Shown here one piece after another: positions 37,274 through 46,107 of a stretch of DNA of 64,000 nucleotides (position 1 is its first letter; each line of letters starts with the position of its first letter). The stretch is from Nocardia coubleae NBRC 108252 (GTDB lineage: Bacteria; Actinomycetota; Actinomycetes; Mycobacteriales; Mycobacteriaceae). The translations under genes and the position numbers were made by a program. The notes beneath the pieces are model-generated. The model worked only from the letters and a program-made list of their open reading frames with translations, had not been told where the DNA came from and made no database searches. The stretch spans positions 48,617-112,616 of the forward strand of contig NZ_BDBD01000005.1 in assembly GCF_001612805.1 (NCBI RefSeq), written 5' to 3'.

Positions 37274-39728
37274 GTTCGCTCAGCAACTCCTCGGCCGCCG
37301 CGCGATGCTGTTGCGCGGCAGCCGGATCGGTGTCGTCGAGGACGTCGGCGATGCCCTGGTTAGCCCTGGCCTGCTCGAACCGGTACCCGAGTCGTGGTGC
37401 GAGGTCGAGGGTTTCGTTGTACAGGCGCAGCGCCTCGTCGGAAAGCCCTGCCAGTCGGCATGTTTCGGCGTAGCCGTTGAGGAAGTGGATCTTCCAATGC
37501 GGTTCGAACAGGTCGTCGAGCAGGGCGAAGGCCTCGCGGTGGCTGTCGAGGGCCTCGTCGTAGCGGCCCATTTCCCGCAGGGCGACGCCGCGACAGTTCA
37601 GGCACCACGCCTCGTTGTGCTTGTGACCGTCGGCGCGGGCGGCGGTCAGCGCGCTGTCCAGATGCCGCAGGGCCGCATCGGGGTCGTCGGGGGCGATCGA
37701 GACGCCGAGGGCGATCTGGGCCTGCAGCGACGGCGGCTGGTCCGGGTCGTCGGCGGAGATGCCGAGTGCGCGTCTGGCCAGCTCGGCCGCCTCGTCGCGT
37801 TTGCCGAGTTGCAGCATCGCCCAGGCCTCGCCGGCGAGTGCGTCGGCGGCGCTCAGCGGACAACCGCTGCGCGTGTAGAGGTCGTGGGCCTGGCGGAACA
37901 GTTCGAGCGGTTCGGTGACATCGCCTTCGTCCCAGCGCAATTGGGCGCAGCGCATGGTGAGTTCGGCGCGGGGCAGCGGGTCGCCCGCCTCGGCGACCAG
38001 TGGGGCGGCGGCGGCATAGGCGGCGGCCGCCTCGGCCATGCGGCCGGCGTTGTAGCGGGCGAAACCCAGATCGCTGTGGGCTTCGGCCAGCTGACGCGGA
38101 TCACCGAGTTGTTGTGCGGCGCTGAGGGATTGCTCGAACAAGGCATTGAGGTGGGTGGTGCCGCAGCGCCGTGCGAAGAAGGTGCGCAGGAAGCGGGGCA
38201 GTTCGCAGACGTGCTCGTTGGCGCCGATCTCCACGGCGGCGTAGAACACCGCCATCAGATTGGTGTACTCGCTGACGAACCAGAAGAAGGCGACGTCGCG
38301 ATTCGGGAAGTGCGGCACCGCTTTCGGTGCGGGACCGGCCGACACGGGACGGGTCGGTGACAGGAACGGCATGGCGGCGTCGGCGGCGGCCGCGGTGTGC
38401 ACGTAGTAGTCGAGGATGCGGCGCAGCGCCCGTTCGCGGTCGACGTCGGTGTCGTGTTCGGCGCTTGCCTGACGGGCGTGCCTGCGTACCAGGTCGTGCA
38501 GCCGGTAGCGCCCCTCGGCGGGTTGCTCCACGAGGTGGGCGTCGAGCAGGTCCTCGAGCATGTCGCGGGCGGCGCGCAACGGCACATCGGCCACCGCCGC
38601 GGCGACATAATCGGTGAAGGTGGAGCCCGGCACCAGGCCGAGCAACCGGAACAGGCGACGCTGGTCGCGATTGAGCTGACGCACCGACATCCCGAAGGCG
38701 GTATCGAATTCCGTTGCGCCCTCGGCCATTCGCTCGACCAGGATGCCCACCGACCAGCCGGGCCGATGCCGCAGCCGGGCCGCCGCGAGCCGCAGGGCCA
38801 GGGGCAGATTGCCGCACAGCCGCAACACTTCCGCCGCCTGCTCGGGTTCCCTGGCCAGCCTGCCGTCGGGACCCCGTGAATCGCCGCTGGCGCGGGCGAG
38901 CAGCTCGGCGCTCTCCTCGGGGATGAGCACGTCGAGGGTCACCGGCGGCACCTCGTCGAGTTCGAGCAGACGGTTGCGGCTGGTGATGATGGCGACCGAT
39001 TCGCCTGCGCCGGGCAGCAATTGGCTCACCTGGGCGGCGTCGACAGCATTGTCGAGCACGATCACCGCCCGCAATCCGGCCAGTTCCGAACGCCAGCACG
39101 CCGCGCGCAGTTCGACTCCGCCGTCCTGCGGGACCTTTTCCGACGGGACGCGCAGCGCCGAGAGCAAGGCGCGTACGGCGGCGTCGGGATCGAGGGGCTG
39201 ACGGCCGTCGGTGAAGCCGTGCAGGTCGAGATACAGCTGGGCATCGGGGTATTCGGCGGTCAGCTGGTGGGCGGCGTGTACCGCCAGCGACGACTTGCCG
39301 ACACCGGCCATGCCGTCGATGGCCACCACCCGGTTCGTGCGCACGGCGGCGAGCACCTCGGCCAGGGCCTCTTCGCGACCGGTGAAGTCGGGGACGTCGC
39401 GGGGCAGGTCGTTGCGTGGGGGGACGGCTTCGGCGGGCAGGTTGGGTGGGGCCACCTGGCGGCTCGTCTTGGGCGGGGCGGGCAGCGGGTTGTTGGCGCG
39501 CTCCCACAGCGGGCGCAGCGGGCGCGGATCACGCTTCACCAGACGGCACAGTTCCAGCACGGCAGGCCACGGCGGCACCGTCTGCCCGTTGAGATAGCGC
39601 GACAGCGACGACGAACTCAGCCCCGTGTCGCGCGCCAGCGCCCGCACTCCGCGCCCGGACAGCTCCTGGAGCATGCGCAGCCGCGCCGCCAGCTCGTCCT
39701 GCGGGTACGCCCGCTGTTGCACCACCAC
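37257..39728 (-). CDS. STAND regulator: XRE-HTH, NB-ARC NTPase, TPR repeats
   Basis: An 823-residue protein. It has an XRE-type helix-turn-helix (ALARDTGLSSSSLSRYLNGQ, about 29-49 from this start), an NB-ARC domain with P-loop DGMAGVGKSSLAVH (about 138-151) and VIVLDNAVDA Walker B, then TPR-like repeats (about 520-820). It resembles SARP-type and signalling STAND ATPases of actinobacteria. GTG 39728 follows GGAG at nine bases and the HTH starts soon after; a longer reading to 39821 crosses TGTCCC repeats that look like binding sites. It faces the AhpD/Ddn-like gene pair. Confidence 0.85.
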   Translation of the reverse strand: MVVQQRAYPQDELAARLRMLQELSGRGVRALARDTGLSSSSLSRYLNGQTVPPWPAVLELCRLVKRDPRPLRPLWERANNPLPAPPKTSRQVAPPNLPAEAVPPRNDLPRDVPDFTGREEALAEVLAAVRTNRVVAIDGMAGVGKSSLAVHAAHQLTAEYPDAQLYLDLHGFTDGRQPLDPDAAVRALLSALRVPSEKVPQDGGVELRAACWRSELAGLRAVIVLDNAVDAAQVSQLLPGAGESVAIITSRNRLLELDEVPPVTLDVLIPEESAELLARASGDSRGPDGRLAREPEQAAEVLRLCGNLPLALRLAAARLRHRPGWSVGILVERMAEGATEFDTAFGMSVRQLNRDQRRLFRLLGLVPGSTFTDYVAAAVADVPLRAARDMLEDLLDAHLVEQPAEGRYRLHDLVRRHARQASAEHDTDVDRERALRRILDYYVHTAAAADAAMPFLSPTRPVSAGPAPKAVPHFPNRDVAFFWFVSEYTNLMAVFYAAVEIGANEHVCELPRFLRTFFARRCGTTHLNALFEQSLSAAQQLGDPRQLAEAHSDLGFARYNAGRMAEAAAAYAAAAPLVAEAGDPLPRAELTMRCAQLRWDEGDVTEPLELFRQAHDLYTRSGCPLSAADALAGEAWAMLQLGKRDEAAELARRALGISADDPDQPPSLQAQIALGVSIAPDDPDAALRHLDSALTAARADGHKHNEAWCLNCRGVALREMGRYDEALDSHREAFALLDDLFEPHWKIHFLNGYAETCRLAGLSDEALRLYNETLDLAPRLGYRFEQARANQGIADVLDDTDPAAAQQHRAAAEELLSELSPST

Positions 39729-39742
39729 TGTTCCGCACTCCG

Positions 39743-39862
39743 TGTCCCGGTATGAAACGACTATTTTCCCACCGACAATCCGGAGGTCAGAGCCGTTTTC
39801 CACTGTCCCAGAGTGTCCCACAGACCTCGTTTCGGAGCACGCGTCGGGCTGTTATAGGGACA
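39743..39862. promoter_or_regulatory. Four TGTCCC/GGGACA elements in the STAND-ahpD intergenic region
   Basis: TGTCCC occurs at 39743-39748, 39804-39809 and 39814-39819 and its complement GGGACA at 39857-39862. Two copies are ten bases apart, one helical turn. They lie between the divergent STAND regulator and the AhpD-like gene, a plausible operator cluster. Confidence 0.4.
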
Positions 39863-39904
39863 CACCGCTAGCAGCGGAGAACAAGCGAAACCGAGGAGAA
39901 CATC

Positions 39905-40360
39905 ATGCAGTCCCGTATGCAGAACCCCGCGATGATCCTGACCGGCGCGATGGGCCCCATCCAGGAGATCTTCGGCGCCATCAAGACCGGCGGCGTGGAA
40001 GGCGAGATCCTGGAGCTGGTGCATCTGCGGGTCAGCCAGATCAACGGATGCAGCTCCTGCGTCGACGCGGGCACCAAGACCGCACGCAAGGCCGGTGTCA
40101 GCGAGGAGCGCCTGGCCACCGTCGTCGCCTGGCGGGAAACGCCCTACTTCAGCGACGAGGAACGCGCCGCACTGGAACTGGCCGAGGCAGCCACCCGGAT
40201 GGCCGACCGGGCCGATGCCGTCACCGACGAGGTCTGGGACCACGCGGCCAGCTACTTCGACGAGCGCCAGCTCGCCGCCATCGTGCTGATGATCGGCATC
40301 ACCAACATGTTCAACCGGCTCAACGCCACCACCCGCCAGGTCGCCGGCGCCTGGGGCTGA
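39905..40360 (+). CDS. AhpD-like carboxymuconolactone decarboxylase-family protein
   Basis: A 151-residue protein of the AhpD core family. The redox pair CSSC (C49, C52) is preceded by ELVHLRVSQING, with the conserved histidine at residue 40, and followed by DAGTKTARKAG. Such proteins act as thiol peroxidase partners or alkylhydroperoxidases. AACCGAGGAGA precedes ATG 39905. The Ddn-like gene lies 31 bases downstream, so the pair probably forms a redox operon under the divergent STAND regulator. Confidence 0.9.
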   Translation: MQSRMQNPAMILTGAMGPIQEIFGAIKTGGVEGEILELVHLRVSQINGCSSCVDAGTKTARKAGVSEERLATVVAWRETPYFSDEERAALELAEAATRMADRADAVTDEVWDHAASYFDERQLAAIVLMIGITNMFNRLNATTRQVAGAWG

Positions 40361-40391
40361 TCCCCTCCCACCACCCGAAAGGACCTTTGCG

Positions 40392-40832
40392 ATGAGCACG
40401 AAGCAGCAGACCCACAGCGGTTTCTCCCGCTGGATGCAGCACAAGATGAATGCCCGGATGAACCGCAAGATCCGCCGCGGCAACGGCAGCTTCATGGGCA
40501 TGGACGTGCTCATCCTGCACACCGTCGGCCGCCGCAGCGGTGAGCCGCGCCAGACACCGATCTCCTGGTTCTCCGACGGTGGCGACGGCTGGCTGCTGGT
40601 GGCCTCCGGCGGCAAGAACGGCGACCCCGACTGGTTCCGCAACCTGATGGCCCACCCCGAACAGGCCACCATCGAATTGCCCGGCGACCGGCCGGTTCCG
40701 GTCACCCCGCACGTGCTCACCGGCGCCGAACGGGCGAGTGCCTGGGACGCGATCACCACCGCCCAGCCCCGCTACGGCAAGTACCAGGCCAAGGCAGGCC
40801 GCGAGTACGCGGTCGTCCGTCTCACCACCTGA
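40392..40832 (+). CDS. Ddn-like F420H2-dependent quinone reductase/nitroreductase family protein
   Basis: A 146-residue split-barrel protein of the deazaflavin-dependent nitroreductase (DUF385) family. The F420-binding region reads LHTVGRRSGEPRQTPISWF (about 39-57) and ASGGKNGDPDWFRNLMAHPE (about 70-89). Relatives use F420H2 to reduce quinones and nitro compounds. AGGAC with GAAAGGACC precedes ATG 40392. The F420 gene fbiD is in the same window. Confidence 0.9.
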   Translation: MSTKQQTHSGFSRWMQHKMNARMNRKIRRGNGSFMGMDVLILHTVGRRSGEPRQTPISWFSDGGDGWLLVASGGKNGDPDWFRNLMAHPEQATIELPGDRPVPVTPHVLTGAERASAWDAITTAQPRYGKYQAKAGREYAVVRLTT

Positions 40833-40893
40833 CGATGCGTGTGCAAGCCCAGCGGCCCATCGAGCAGTTCCGTACCGAGCGATGGGCCGGGCG

Positions 40894-42252
40894 TCAGGCG
40901 GGCAGGAGTCTGCTGATCACCTCGGTGAGCTGGCGGACGTTGCGGCACTCGTGCATGGTGACGATGTCGGTGTAGGTGTCGGCGGCGGAATCGCCGGTCG
41001 ACCATGAGCTCGACGGTTCCGGGTTGAGCCAGTACACCGCTTTCGCACGCTCCGACATCACTTCCAGCGCACCGAGATTCGGGTCGGTGCGGTTGGTGCG
41101 GGCGTCACCGAGGATCAGCACGCAGGTGCGTGGGCCGAGGGCGTCCAGATAGTGGTCGACGAAACCCTGGAAGGCCTCGCCGTAGTTGCTCGACCCGAAA
41201 CGGGCCACCCCACCCTCACGCACAATGCTCTGCGCGAAGCCGGGCGGTGGGGGTTCACCCGGTGTGAAGAAGTGCGTGATCTCGGCGCACGTGTCGACGA
41301 AACCGAAACTGCGGACCTTGCTGAACTGGTCCTGCAGCGCCTGCACCAATTGCAGGGTGAACTCGGAGAATCCGGTCACCGACCCAGAAACATCCGCCAG
41401 CACAACCAGATCGGGACGACCGTGTCTGCGGGCGCGCAGCACCGGGTCGACGGGCACACCACCGGTCGCCATCGAACGGCGCAGGGTGCGGCGCAGATCG
41501 ATCTGACCGCGCACCGCCTTCTTACGGCGCACCGCCAAACGGGTCGCGAGTTTGCGCGCCAGCGGATGCACCAACCGGCGCATCTCGGCCAGGTCCTGCT
41601 CGCGGGCGCCGAGGAAATCCGTTCGGTCCGCCGAGTTCTCGACACCGCGGCGGGCGATGTAATCGGTGCCGCGCAGTTCGGCCGAGCGCAGCCGGGCCTC
41701 GTTCTGCACCGCCGTCCGGAACTGGTCGACGCGTCGACGCGCTTCGATGGTGTGCACGGCGGCATCGAATTGCCCGGTGCCGCCCATGGTTTCGGCGACC
41801 TGTTCGGAGATCTCGTCGGGGCGAAGGGATTTCATCGTCAGATACGACGACCAGCCCGCACCCGATGCCTGCGTGACCCGGCCCGCGCTCTCCCCTGCCC
41901 CGCCGTAGGCGCCGAAAGTGTCGAGCGCCTCCCTGGCCAGTTCCGCCGTGTCGGCGCCCTGGACGAGGGTCGCGATCAGTCGGTCGCGCAGGGATTCCGG
42001 GTCGTCGCTCGGGCTCGGCACCGGCAGTTGTGTGCCGAGGAAATACAGGTCGAAGAGCTGGTCGAAGACCGAACGCTGACCGTTGCGGCGCAGCAGGCAG
42101 GCGGCGAGACCGGAGCGCAGGCGGTCGGTGTCGTCCATGCCGAGGGCGACGATCGCCGACGCGGCATCGATGGTTTCGCTGGGACCGGCGAAGATGCCGT
42201 GCTCACGCAGGAGACCGACGAAGTCCACCAGGCGATCGGTGGGCGCGGTCAT
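40894..42252 (-). CDS. VWA domain protein (CoxE-like)
   Basis: A 452-residue protein with a C-terminal von Willebrand A domain. The MIDAS motif is visible as VLADVSGSVTGFSEF (about 279-293), with later ligands near DTCAEITHFF and LGDARTN. The N-terminal half is helical. It pairs with the MoxR ATPase gene, whose stop overlaps its start by four bases; such pairs assemble or insert metal cofactors into enzymes such as CO or methanol dehydrogenases. No client enzyme gene is in sight. Confidence 0.9.
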   Translation of the reverse strand: MTAPTDRLVDFVGLLREHGIFAGPSETIDAASAIVALGMDDTDRLRSGLAACLLRRNGQRSVFDQLFDLYFLGTQLPVPSPSDDPESLRDRLIATLVQGADTAELAREALDTFGAYGGAGESAGRVTQASGAGWSSYLTMKSLRPDEISEQVAETMGGTGQFDAAVHTIEARRRVDQFRTAVQNEARLRSAELRGTDYIARRGVENSADRTDFLGAREQDLAEMRRLVHPLARKLATRLAVRRKKAVRGQIDLRRTLRRSMATGGVPVDPVLRARRHGRPDLVVLADVSGSVTGFSEFTLQLVQALQDQFSKVRSFGFVDTCAEITHFFTPGEPPPPGFAQSIVREGGVARFGSSNYGEAFQGFVDHYLDALGPRTCVLILGDARTNRTDPNLGALEVMSERAKAVYWLNPEPSSSWSTGDSAADTYTDIVTMHECRNVRQLTEVISRLLPA

Positions 42253-43127
42253 GGCCGGGGGCTCTCCCCGTCGAGTGCCAGACGTTCGACGGCGACCCGA
42301 TGGTCGGACTGATACTTCAGAAGCACGCCGAGGGTCGACCGCACCACCGACGAGGTGATCTCGCGGGTACGCAAGGCCACCAAGGTCTTCGCCCAGTCGA
42401 CCGTCTCCGCGATCGACGGTGCTTTGCGCAACGGGAGCTGACGCAACGCGGCCACCGTGCGAACCACGGGCTCGGCCAACATCTCGTCCAATTCCGGGAC
42501 CTTCAAGCGGACGATCGAACGCTCCAGCTCGGCGGTCGGGTAATCGATGTGCAGATACAGGCAGCGCCGTTTCAGGGCCTCGGACAGGTCGCGGTTGGCG
42601 TTCGACGTCAGCACGACGAACGGACGGCGCACGGCCTTGACCGTGCCCAGTTCGGGGATCGAGATCTGGAAATCACCGAGCACCTCGAGCAGCAGCCCCT
42701 CCAGCTCCACATCGGCCTTGTCGAGTTCGTCGATGAGCAGGACGGTGGGGTCCGGATTGCGGATGGCCGCCAGGAGCGGCCGGGCCAGCAGGAACTCCTC
42801 GGAGAACACATGATCGCGAGTGCTGTCCCACCCCTCGCCCGAGGTGGCGGTGATGCGCAACAACTGCTTGGCGTGATTCCACTCGTACAGCGCGCGGGCC
42901 TCGTCGATGCCCTCGTAGCACTGCAGCCGCAGCAGGTCCGCGCCCGCCGCGGCGGCGACAGCCTTGGCCAGCTCGGTCTTGCCGACTCCGGCGGGCCCCT
43001 CGATCAGCAGGGGCTTGCCGAGGTGATCGGCGAGGAAGACCGCCGTCGCGATGTCGAGGGACGGCAAGTAACCGGCCGCTGCCAGCCGGTCGGTCACCTG
43101 ATCCACCGAGGGAAAGAAGTTACTCAT
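42249..43127 (-). CDS. MoxR-family AAA+ ATPase
   Basis: A 292-residue AAA+ protein. Walker A is EGPAGVGKTELAKAVA (about 39-54), Walker B is VLLIDELDKAD (about 106-116), and the sensor region FVVLTSNANRDLSEALKRRC follows. MoxR proteins are chaperones that work with VWA partners. ATG 43127 starts where transcription is predicted to begin, inside a perfect palindrome, so the mRNA is likely leaderless. The TetR gene lies 52 bases upstream on the same strand. Confidence 0.93.
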   Translation of the reverse strand: MSNFFPSVDQVTDRLAAAGYLPSLDIATAVFLADHLGKPLLIEGPAGVGKTELAKAVAAAAGADLLRLQCYEGIDEARALYEWNHAKQLLRITATSGEGWDSTRDHVFSEEFLLARPLLAAIRNPDPTVLLIDELDKADVELEGLLLEVLGDFQISIPELGTVKAVRRPFVVLTSNANRDLSEALKRRCLYLHIDYPTAELERSIVRLKVPELDEMLAEPVVRTVAALRQLPLRKAPSIAETVDWAKTLVALRTREITSSVVRSTLGVLLKYQSDHRVAVERLALDGESPRP

Positions 43128-43139
43128 CAGTAATGAGTA
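43121..43139. promoter_or_regulatory. TACTCAT-N5-ATGAGTA palindrome at the moxR start
   Basis: A perfect 7-base inverted repeat that includes the moxR ATG. On the minus strand TATACT at 43141-43136 is a good -10 box placed to start transcription at or next to the ATG. A bound regulator would block both. Confidence 0.55.
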
Positions 43140-43179
43140 TATCGAGAGGGTTCCCGACGGTTGCGGTAGCGGCCCGGAG

Positions 43180-43881
43180 TCACGCCGACCGGGCGATGGC
43201 GGCGGCGATCCCGTCGAGGATCAGCTCCAGACCGAAGGCGAAATCGTCGTCCGCCGATTCGTCGTCCGGCGGGATATCGGCGAAGGCCTGGGCGGCGAAC
43301 AGGGCCGCGATCTCCGGAAAACCGGAGAGGTCGACGGCCGCCACATCACGCTGATACGCGGCGAGGTCCTGCGCCTCGGTGAGCTGGTCGGCGCCGCGCC
43401 GTTGCGCCATGTGCCGGTCGGTGACGAACGCCTGCCGGACATAGCCGCCGACGACGGTGATCGCACCGATCTTGGCGCGCCAGTCCAGGCCGGTGTCGCG
43501 TAGCGCGGCAAGGCCCGCGTCCATCCAGGCGAGCGCATTGATGCCGCGCGGGGGGCCGGCGACGGGTATCTGGGTGACCCAAGGATGACGGGCGAACGCG
43601 GCACGCTGACCATTCGCCCAATCCCGCAGGGCCGCACGCCAGTCGGACCCGATGGCAGGCGGCGAGCCGAAGGCGGCGTCGGCCATCAGGTCGGTGAGGC
43701 CGTCTCTGGAACCGATATGACGGTAGAGCGACATCGCGGTGACATCGAGTGCCGCAGCGACTTTCGTCAGCGAAGCGCCACGTAGACCGTCGCGATCGGC
43801 GAGTGCGATGGCGGTCGCGACGATGCGTTCCGCGTCCAACTCGGCCGGGCGGCCGACGCGCGGCCGTGGCTTGCCGGTCAC
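43180..43881 (-). CDS. TetR-family repressor
   Basis: A 233-residue TetR protein. The HTH reads ASLTKVAAALDVTAMSLYRH (about 36-55), followed by IGSRDGLTDLMADAAFG, and the C-terminal TetR_C-type domain. GTG 43881 follows GAGGAG closely. It is divergent from the DUF4386 gene across a palindrome and upstream of moxR on the same strand, so it may govern either. The ligand is unknown. Confidence 0.9.
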   Translation of the reverse strand: MTGKPRPRVGRPAELDAERIVATAIALADRDGLRGASLTKVAAALDVTAMSLYRHIGSRDGLTDLMADAAFGSPPAIGSDWRAALRDWANGQRAAFARHPWVTQIPVAGPPRGINALAWMDAGLAALRDTGLDWRAKIGAITVVGGYVRQAFVTDRHMAQRRGADQLTEAQDLAAYQRDVAAVDLSGFPEIAALFAAQAFADIPPDDESADDDFAFGLELILDGIAAAIARSA

Positions 43882-43924
43882 CGTCTCCTCATTCGTCGGG
43901 GTATCGCCAACTTAACATAAGCCC

Positions 43925-43942
43925 TATAGTTTAATCCCTATA
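43925..43942. promoter_or_regulatory. TATAG-N8-CTATA palindrome, TetR operator candidate
   Basis: The inverted repeat lies between tetR (start 43881) and the DUF4386 gene (start 43990). The two CCCTATA elements (from 43922 and 43936) also read as direct repeats. It is unusually A/T-rich for this genome. Confidence 0.5.
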
Positions 43943-43989
43943 CTAATTCGAAGCCGGGGTCGCCTGCCCGGCAGTGAGGTCCGATAGCT

Positions 43990-44688
43990 ATGGGTATCAA
44001 CAGAATTCAACGGATCACCGGGGCGGCCGCGTTCATCGGCGCGGGCTGCACACTGATCGAATTGCCGCTGTACTTCGTGTACCCGGGCGCACCGCCGGAC
44101 GCGAACGTGCTCACCCGCTGCTTGCTCGGACTGGTCGCAGCGACGCTGTTCGTGGTGTTCATGAGCGGATTCGCCCACCTGGTCCGCCGGCGTGACCCGG
44201 CACGCGAATGGTTCGGATCGCTGGCCGCCGCCGCCGGAACAGCTTGGCTCACGGTGGTTTTCGTATCGACGGGGCTCGAGGTGGGCGCGGTGATCGCGGC
44301 ACCCGAACCGATCGACCCCACCATCACCGTTACCGGAACCTACATCCTGTACGGCACCGTCGCGCGACTGCTCGAAGGACTGTTCCTGGTGGCTTTCGCG
44401 ACCGCGGCCGCACGGCTGCTCCCCCGCTGGTGCATCGTGATCAGCTGGGCGCTGGCTGCGGTGAATTTCGCGTTCGTGCCGTCGTTGTTCTTCGGGAACG
44501 TTCCGGCCGAGTTCTACGCGGCCAACGGGTGGGGTACCACCGCGACCGTCGGTGGGCTCACCCTGCTGTGGTTGTTCGCGATCGGCAGCGCGCTGTTCTT
44601 GTCGAGCCGCGACGCTGCCGACCGGCCTGCGGTGTCAGTACGGGTGGGCGGCGGCCTGCACCCGGCCGGAATCGATCGCGGCGAGTAG
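43990..44688 (+). CDS. DUF4386-like integral membrane protein
   Basis: A 232-residue protein with about six helices. The start INRIQRITGAAAFIGAGCTL and the helix pairs with RRRDPAREWFGSLAAAAG between them resemble DUF4386 proteins of unknown function. It is divergent from the TetR gene and probably its target. The C-terminal 17 codons overlap the convergent DUF2252 gene by 54 bases, a long overlap for this strand arrangement. Confidence 0.75.
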   Translation: MGINRIQRITGAAAFIGAGCTLIELPLYFVYPGAPPDANVLTRCLLGLVAATLFVVFMSGFAHLVRRRDPAREWFGSLAAAAGTAWLTVVFVSTGLEVGAVIAAPEPIDPTITVTGTYILYGTVARLLEGLFLVAFATAAARLLPRWCIVISWALAAVNFAFVPSLFFGNVPAEFYAANGWGTTATVGGLTLLWLFAIGSALFLSSRDAADRPAVSVRVGGGLHPAGIDRGE

Positions 44689-45993
44689 GGCGTCGCGGTC
44701 TACGACGGTCTGGTCGGCGTAGGCGAGGGCGAACTCGCTCATCGCGCTGTCGAACTTGTCGCTGTCGCCCAGGTAGGAGTTGATCGCCAATCGGTCACCG
44801 GAGCGGGCGTGGGCGCGGGCGAGTACGCCGCCGCACAGGCCCGCGTATCCGGTGAGCTCGTGGTGGCTGAGGGCGCCGATGTCGACCGAGCCTTTCATGT
44901 CCTTGAGCTGACGCCAGTAGAAGTAATTGCCCGCCGGGCCCGTCGCCCAGCCGAGGAAGATGTCGCTGGCAGCCTGCATCAGGCGCTGGCCGGCCACCAC
45001 GCGGTGTCCCTGATGGTGGTACTTGCTCGGCTTCGTGTGTGCGGCGAGAACCGACACTTCCGCCTGCTTGACCTGCAGGAACAGCGGGGCGCCCGATTCG
45101 GAGTCCATGAAGAGCACGATGAAACAGCGAGTGCCGACGCTGCCGACGCCCACCACCTTCATCGCCATGTCCACGACGGTGTAGCGGTCGAGCAGAATGC
45201 GCAGCTCGTCGGGCAGGCTGCGGCGGTAGTCGCTGAGGACCGCCTTGATGTCCTTCTCCGTGAGGGCCTCGATCGGCACCAGCAGCGGCGGTTGGTTCTT
45301 GATCCGGGGCACACCGTCGCCATCGGGTTCGGTGAGTTTCTCCAGCGCGTCGAGGCTGGTGCGGGTCCGCGCGGATTTGATCGTCTTCTCCGCGAGCTTG
45401 CGCCGCTTCTCCTTCGGGATCGTCGCCGTCACGACGTCGGCGTCGACGCGCTCGTACCAGATGGCGAGCGAGTCGAGTTCGGCCATCGCGGCCATCGCCT
45501 CCCGGTAACCGCGCGCGGCGGCCTCGGCCGCTCGTCCGGCCCGCTGGTCGGAACAACCGTTGTCGCGGGCGGCGACGGCGACGCTGGCGGCCAGGCGTTT
45601 CACGTCCCATTCGAAGGGGCCGGGCAGGGTCTCGTCGAAGTCGTTGACGTCGAAGACGAGGTTGCGTTCCGGGGAGGCGTACAGCCCGAAATTGGACAGA
45701 TGCGCGTCACCGCAGAGCTGCACGGTCAGCCCGGTGTCGGGACCGCTCGCCAGATCGGCCGCCATGATCGCGGGCGCCCCACGCAGAAAGGTGAACGGCG
45801 AGATGGCCATTCGCGCATACCGGATGGGCAGCAGGCTCTGGACCCGCGACTCCCCCTGCCGCTCCAGAACCGTCACGGGATCCTCCCGCTTCGGCCCCGC
45901 CCGCCACTCCCCCAACCCCGAACGCGAAACCATCTTCCGCGCGGCACGCCCCAACTCCACCGCATCACGATCGAATTCCTCGACGGTTGTCAT
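44635..45993 (-). CDS. DUF2252 protein (kinase-fold)
   Basis: A 452-residue protein of the DUF2252 family, remotely like aminoglycoside phosphotransferase/kinase folds. Marks are RYARMAISPFTFLRG (about 58-72), VQLCGDAHLSNFGLYASP (about 91-108), VFDVNDFDETLPGPFEWDVK and GQRLMQAASDIFLGW. GDAHLSN and DVNDFDE give catalytic-loop-like acidic residues. Its substrate is unknown. ATG 45993 is the start. No operon partner. Confidence 0.88.
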   Translation of the reverse strand: MTTVEEFDRDAVELGRAARKMVSRSGLGEWRAGPKREDPVTVLERQGESRVQSLLPIRYARMAISPFTFLRGAPAIMAADLASGPDTGLTVQLCGDAHLSNFGLYASPERNLVFDVNDFDETLPGPFEWDVKRLAASVAVAARDNGCSDQRAGRAAEAAARGYREAMAAMAELDSLAIWYERVDADVVTATIPKEKRRKLAEKTIKSARTRTSLDALEKLTEPDGDGVPRIKNQPPLLVPIEALTEKDIKAVLSDYRRSLPDELRILLDRYTVVDMAMKVVGVGSVGTRCFIVLFMDSESGAPLFLQVKQAEVSVLAAHTKPSKYHHQGHRVVAGQRLMQAASDIFLGWATGPAGNYFYWRQLKDMKGSVDIGALSHHELTGYAGLCGGVLARAHARSGDRLAINSYLGDSDKFDSAMSEFALAYADQTVVDRDALLAAIDSGRVQAAAHPY

Positions 45994-46107
45994 CGGGCAA
46001 GTCTTCCGCTACACGGTCCGAACGGCAAGACCAGGACATCCGCGTATCCGACCGTGTCGCCGCAAACCCCATGCAAACCGAAAGGGTAATGCGGCCTGCC
46101 CGGTCGA

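Noticed and set aside
39729..39821. Longer STAND regulator starting at 39821
   Set aside because: The extra 31 residues cover TGTCCC elements and the divergent promoter region and precede the HTH without similarity; GTG 39728 has GGAG upstream.
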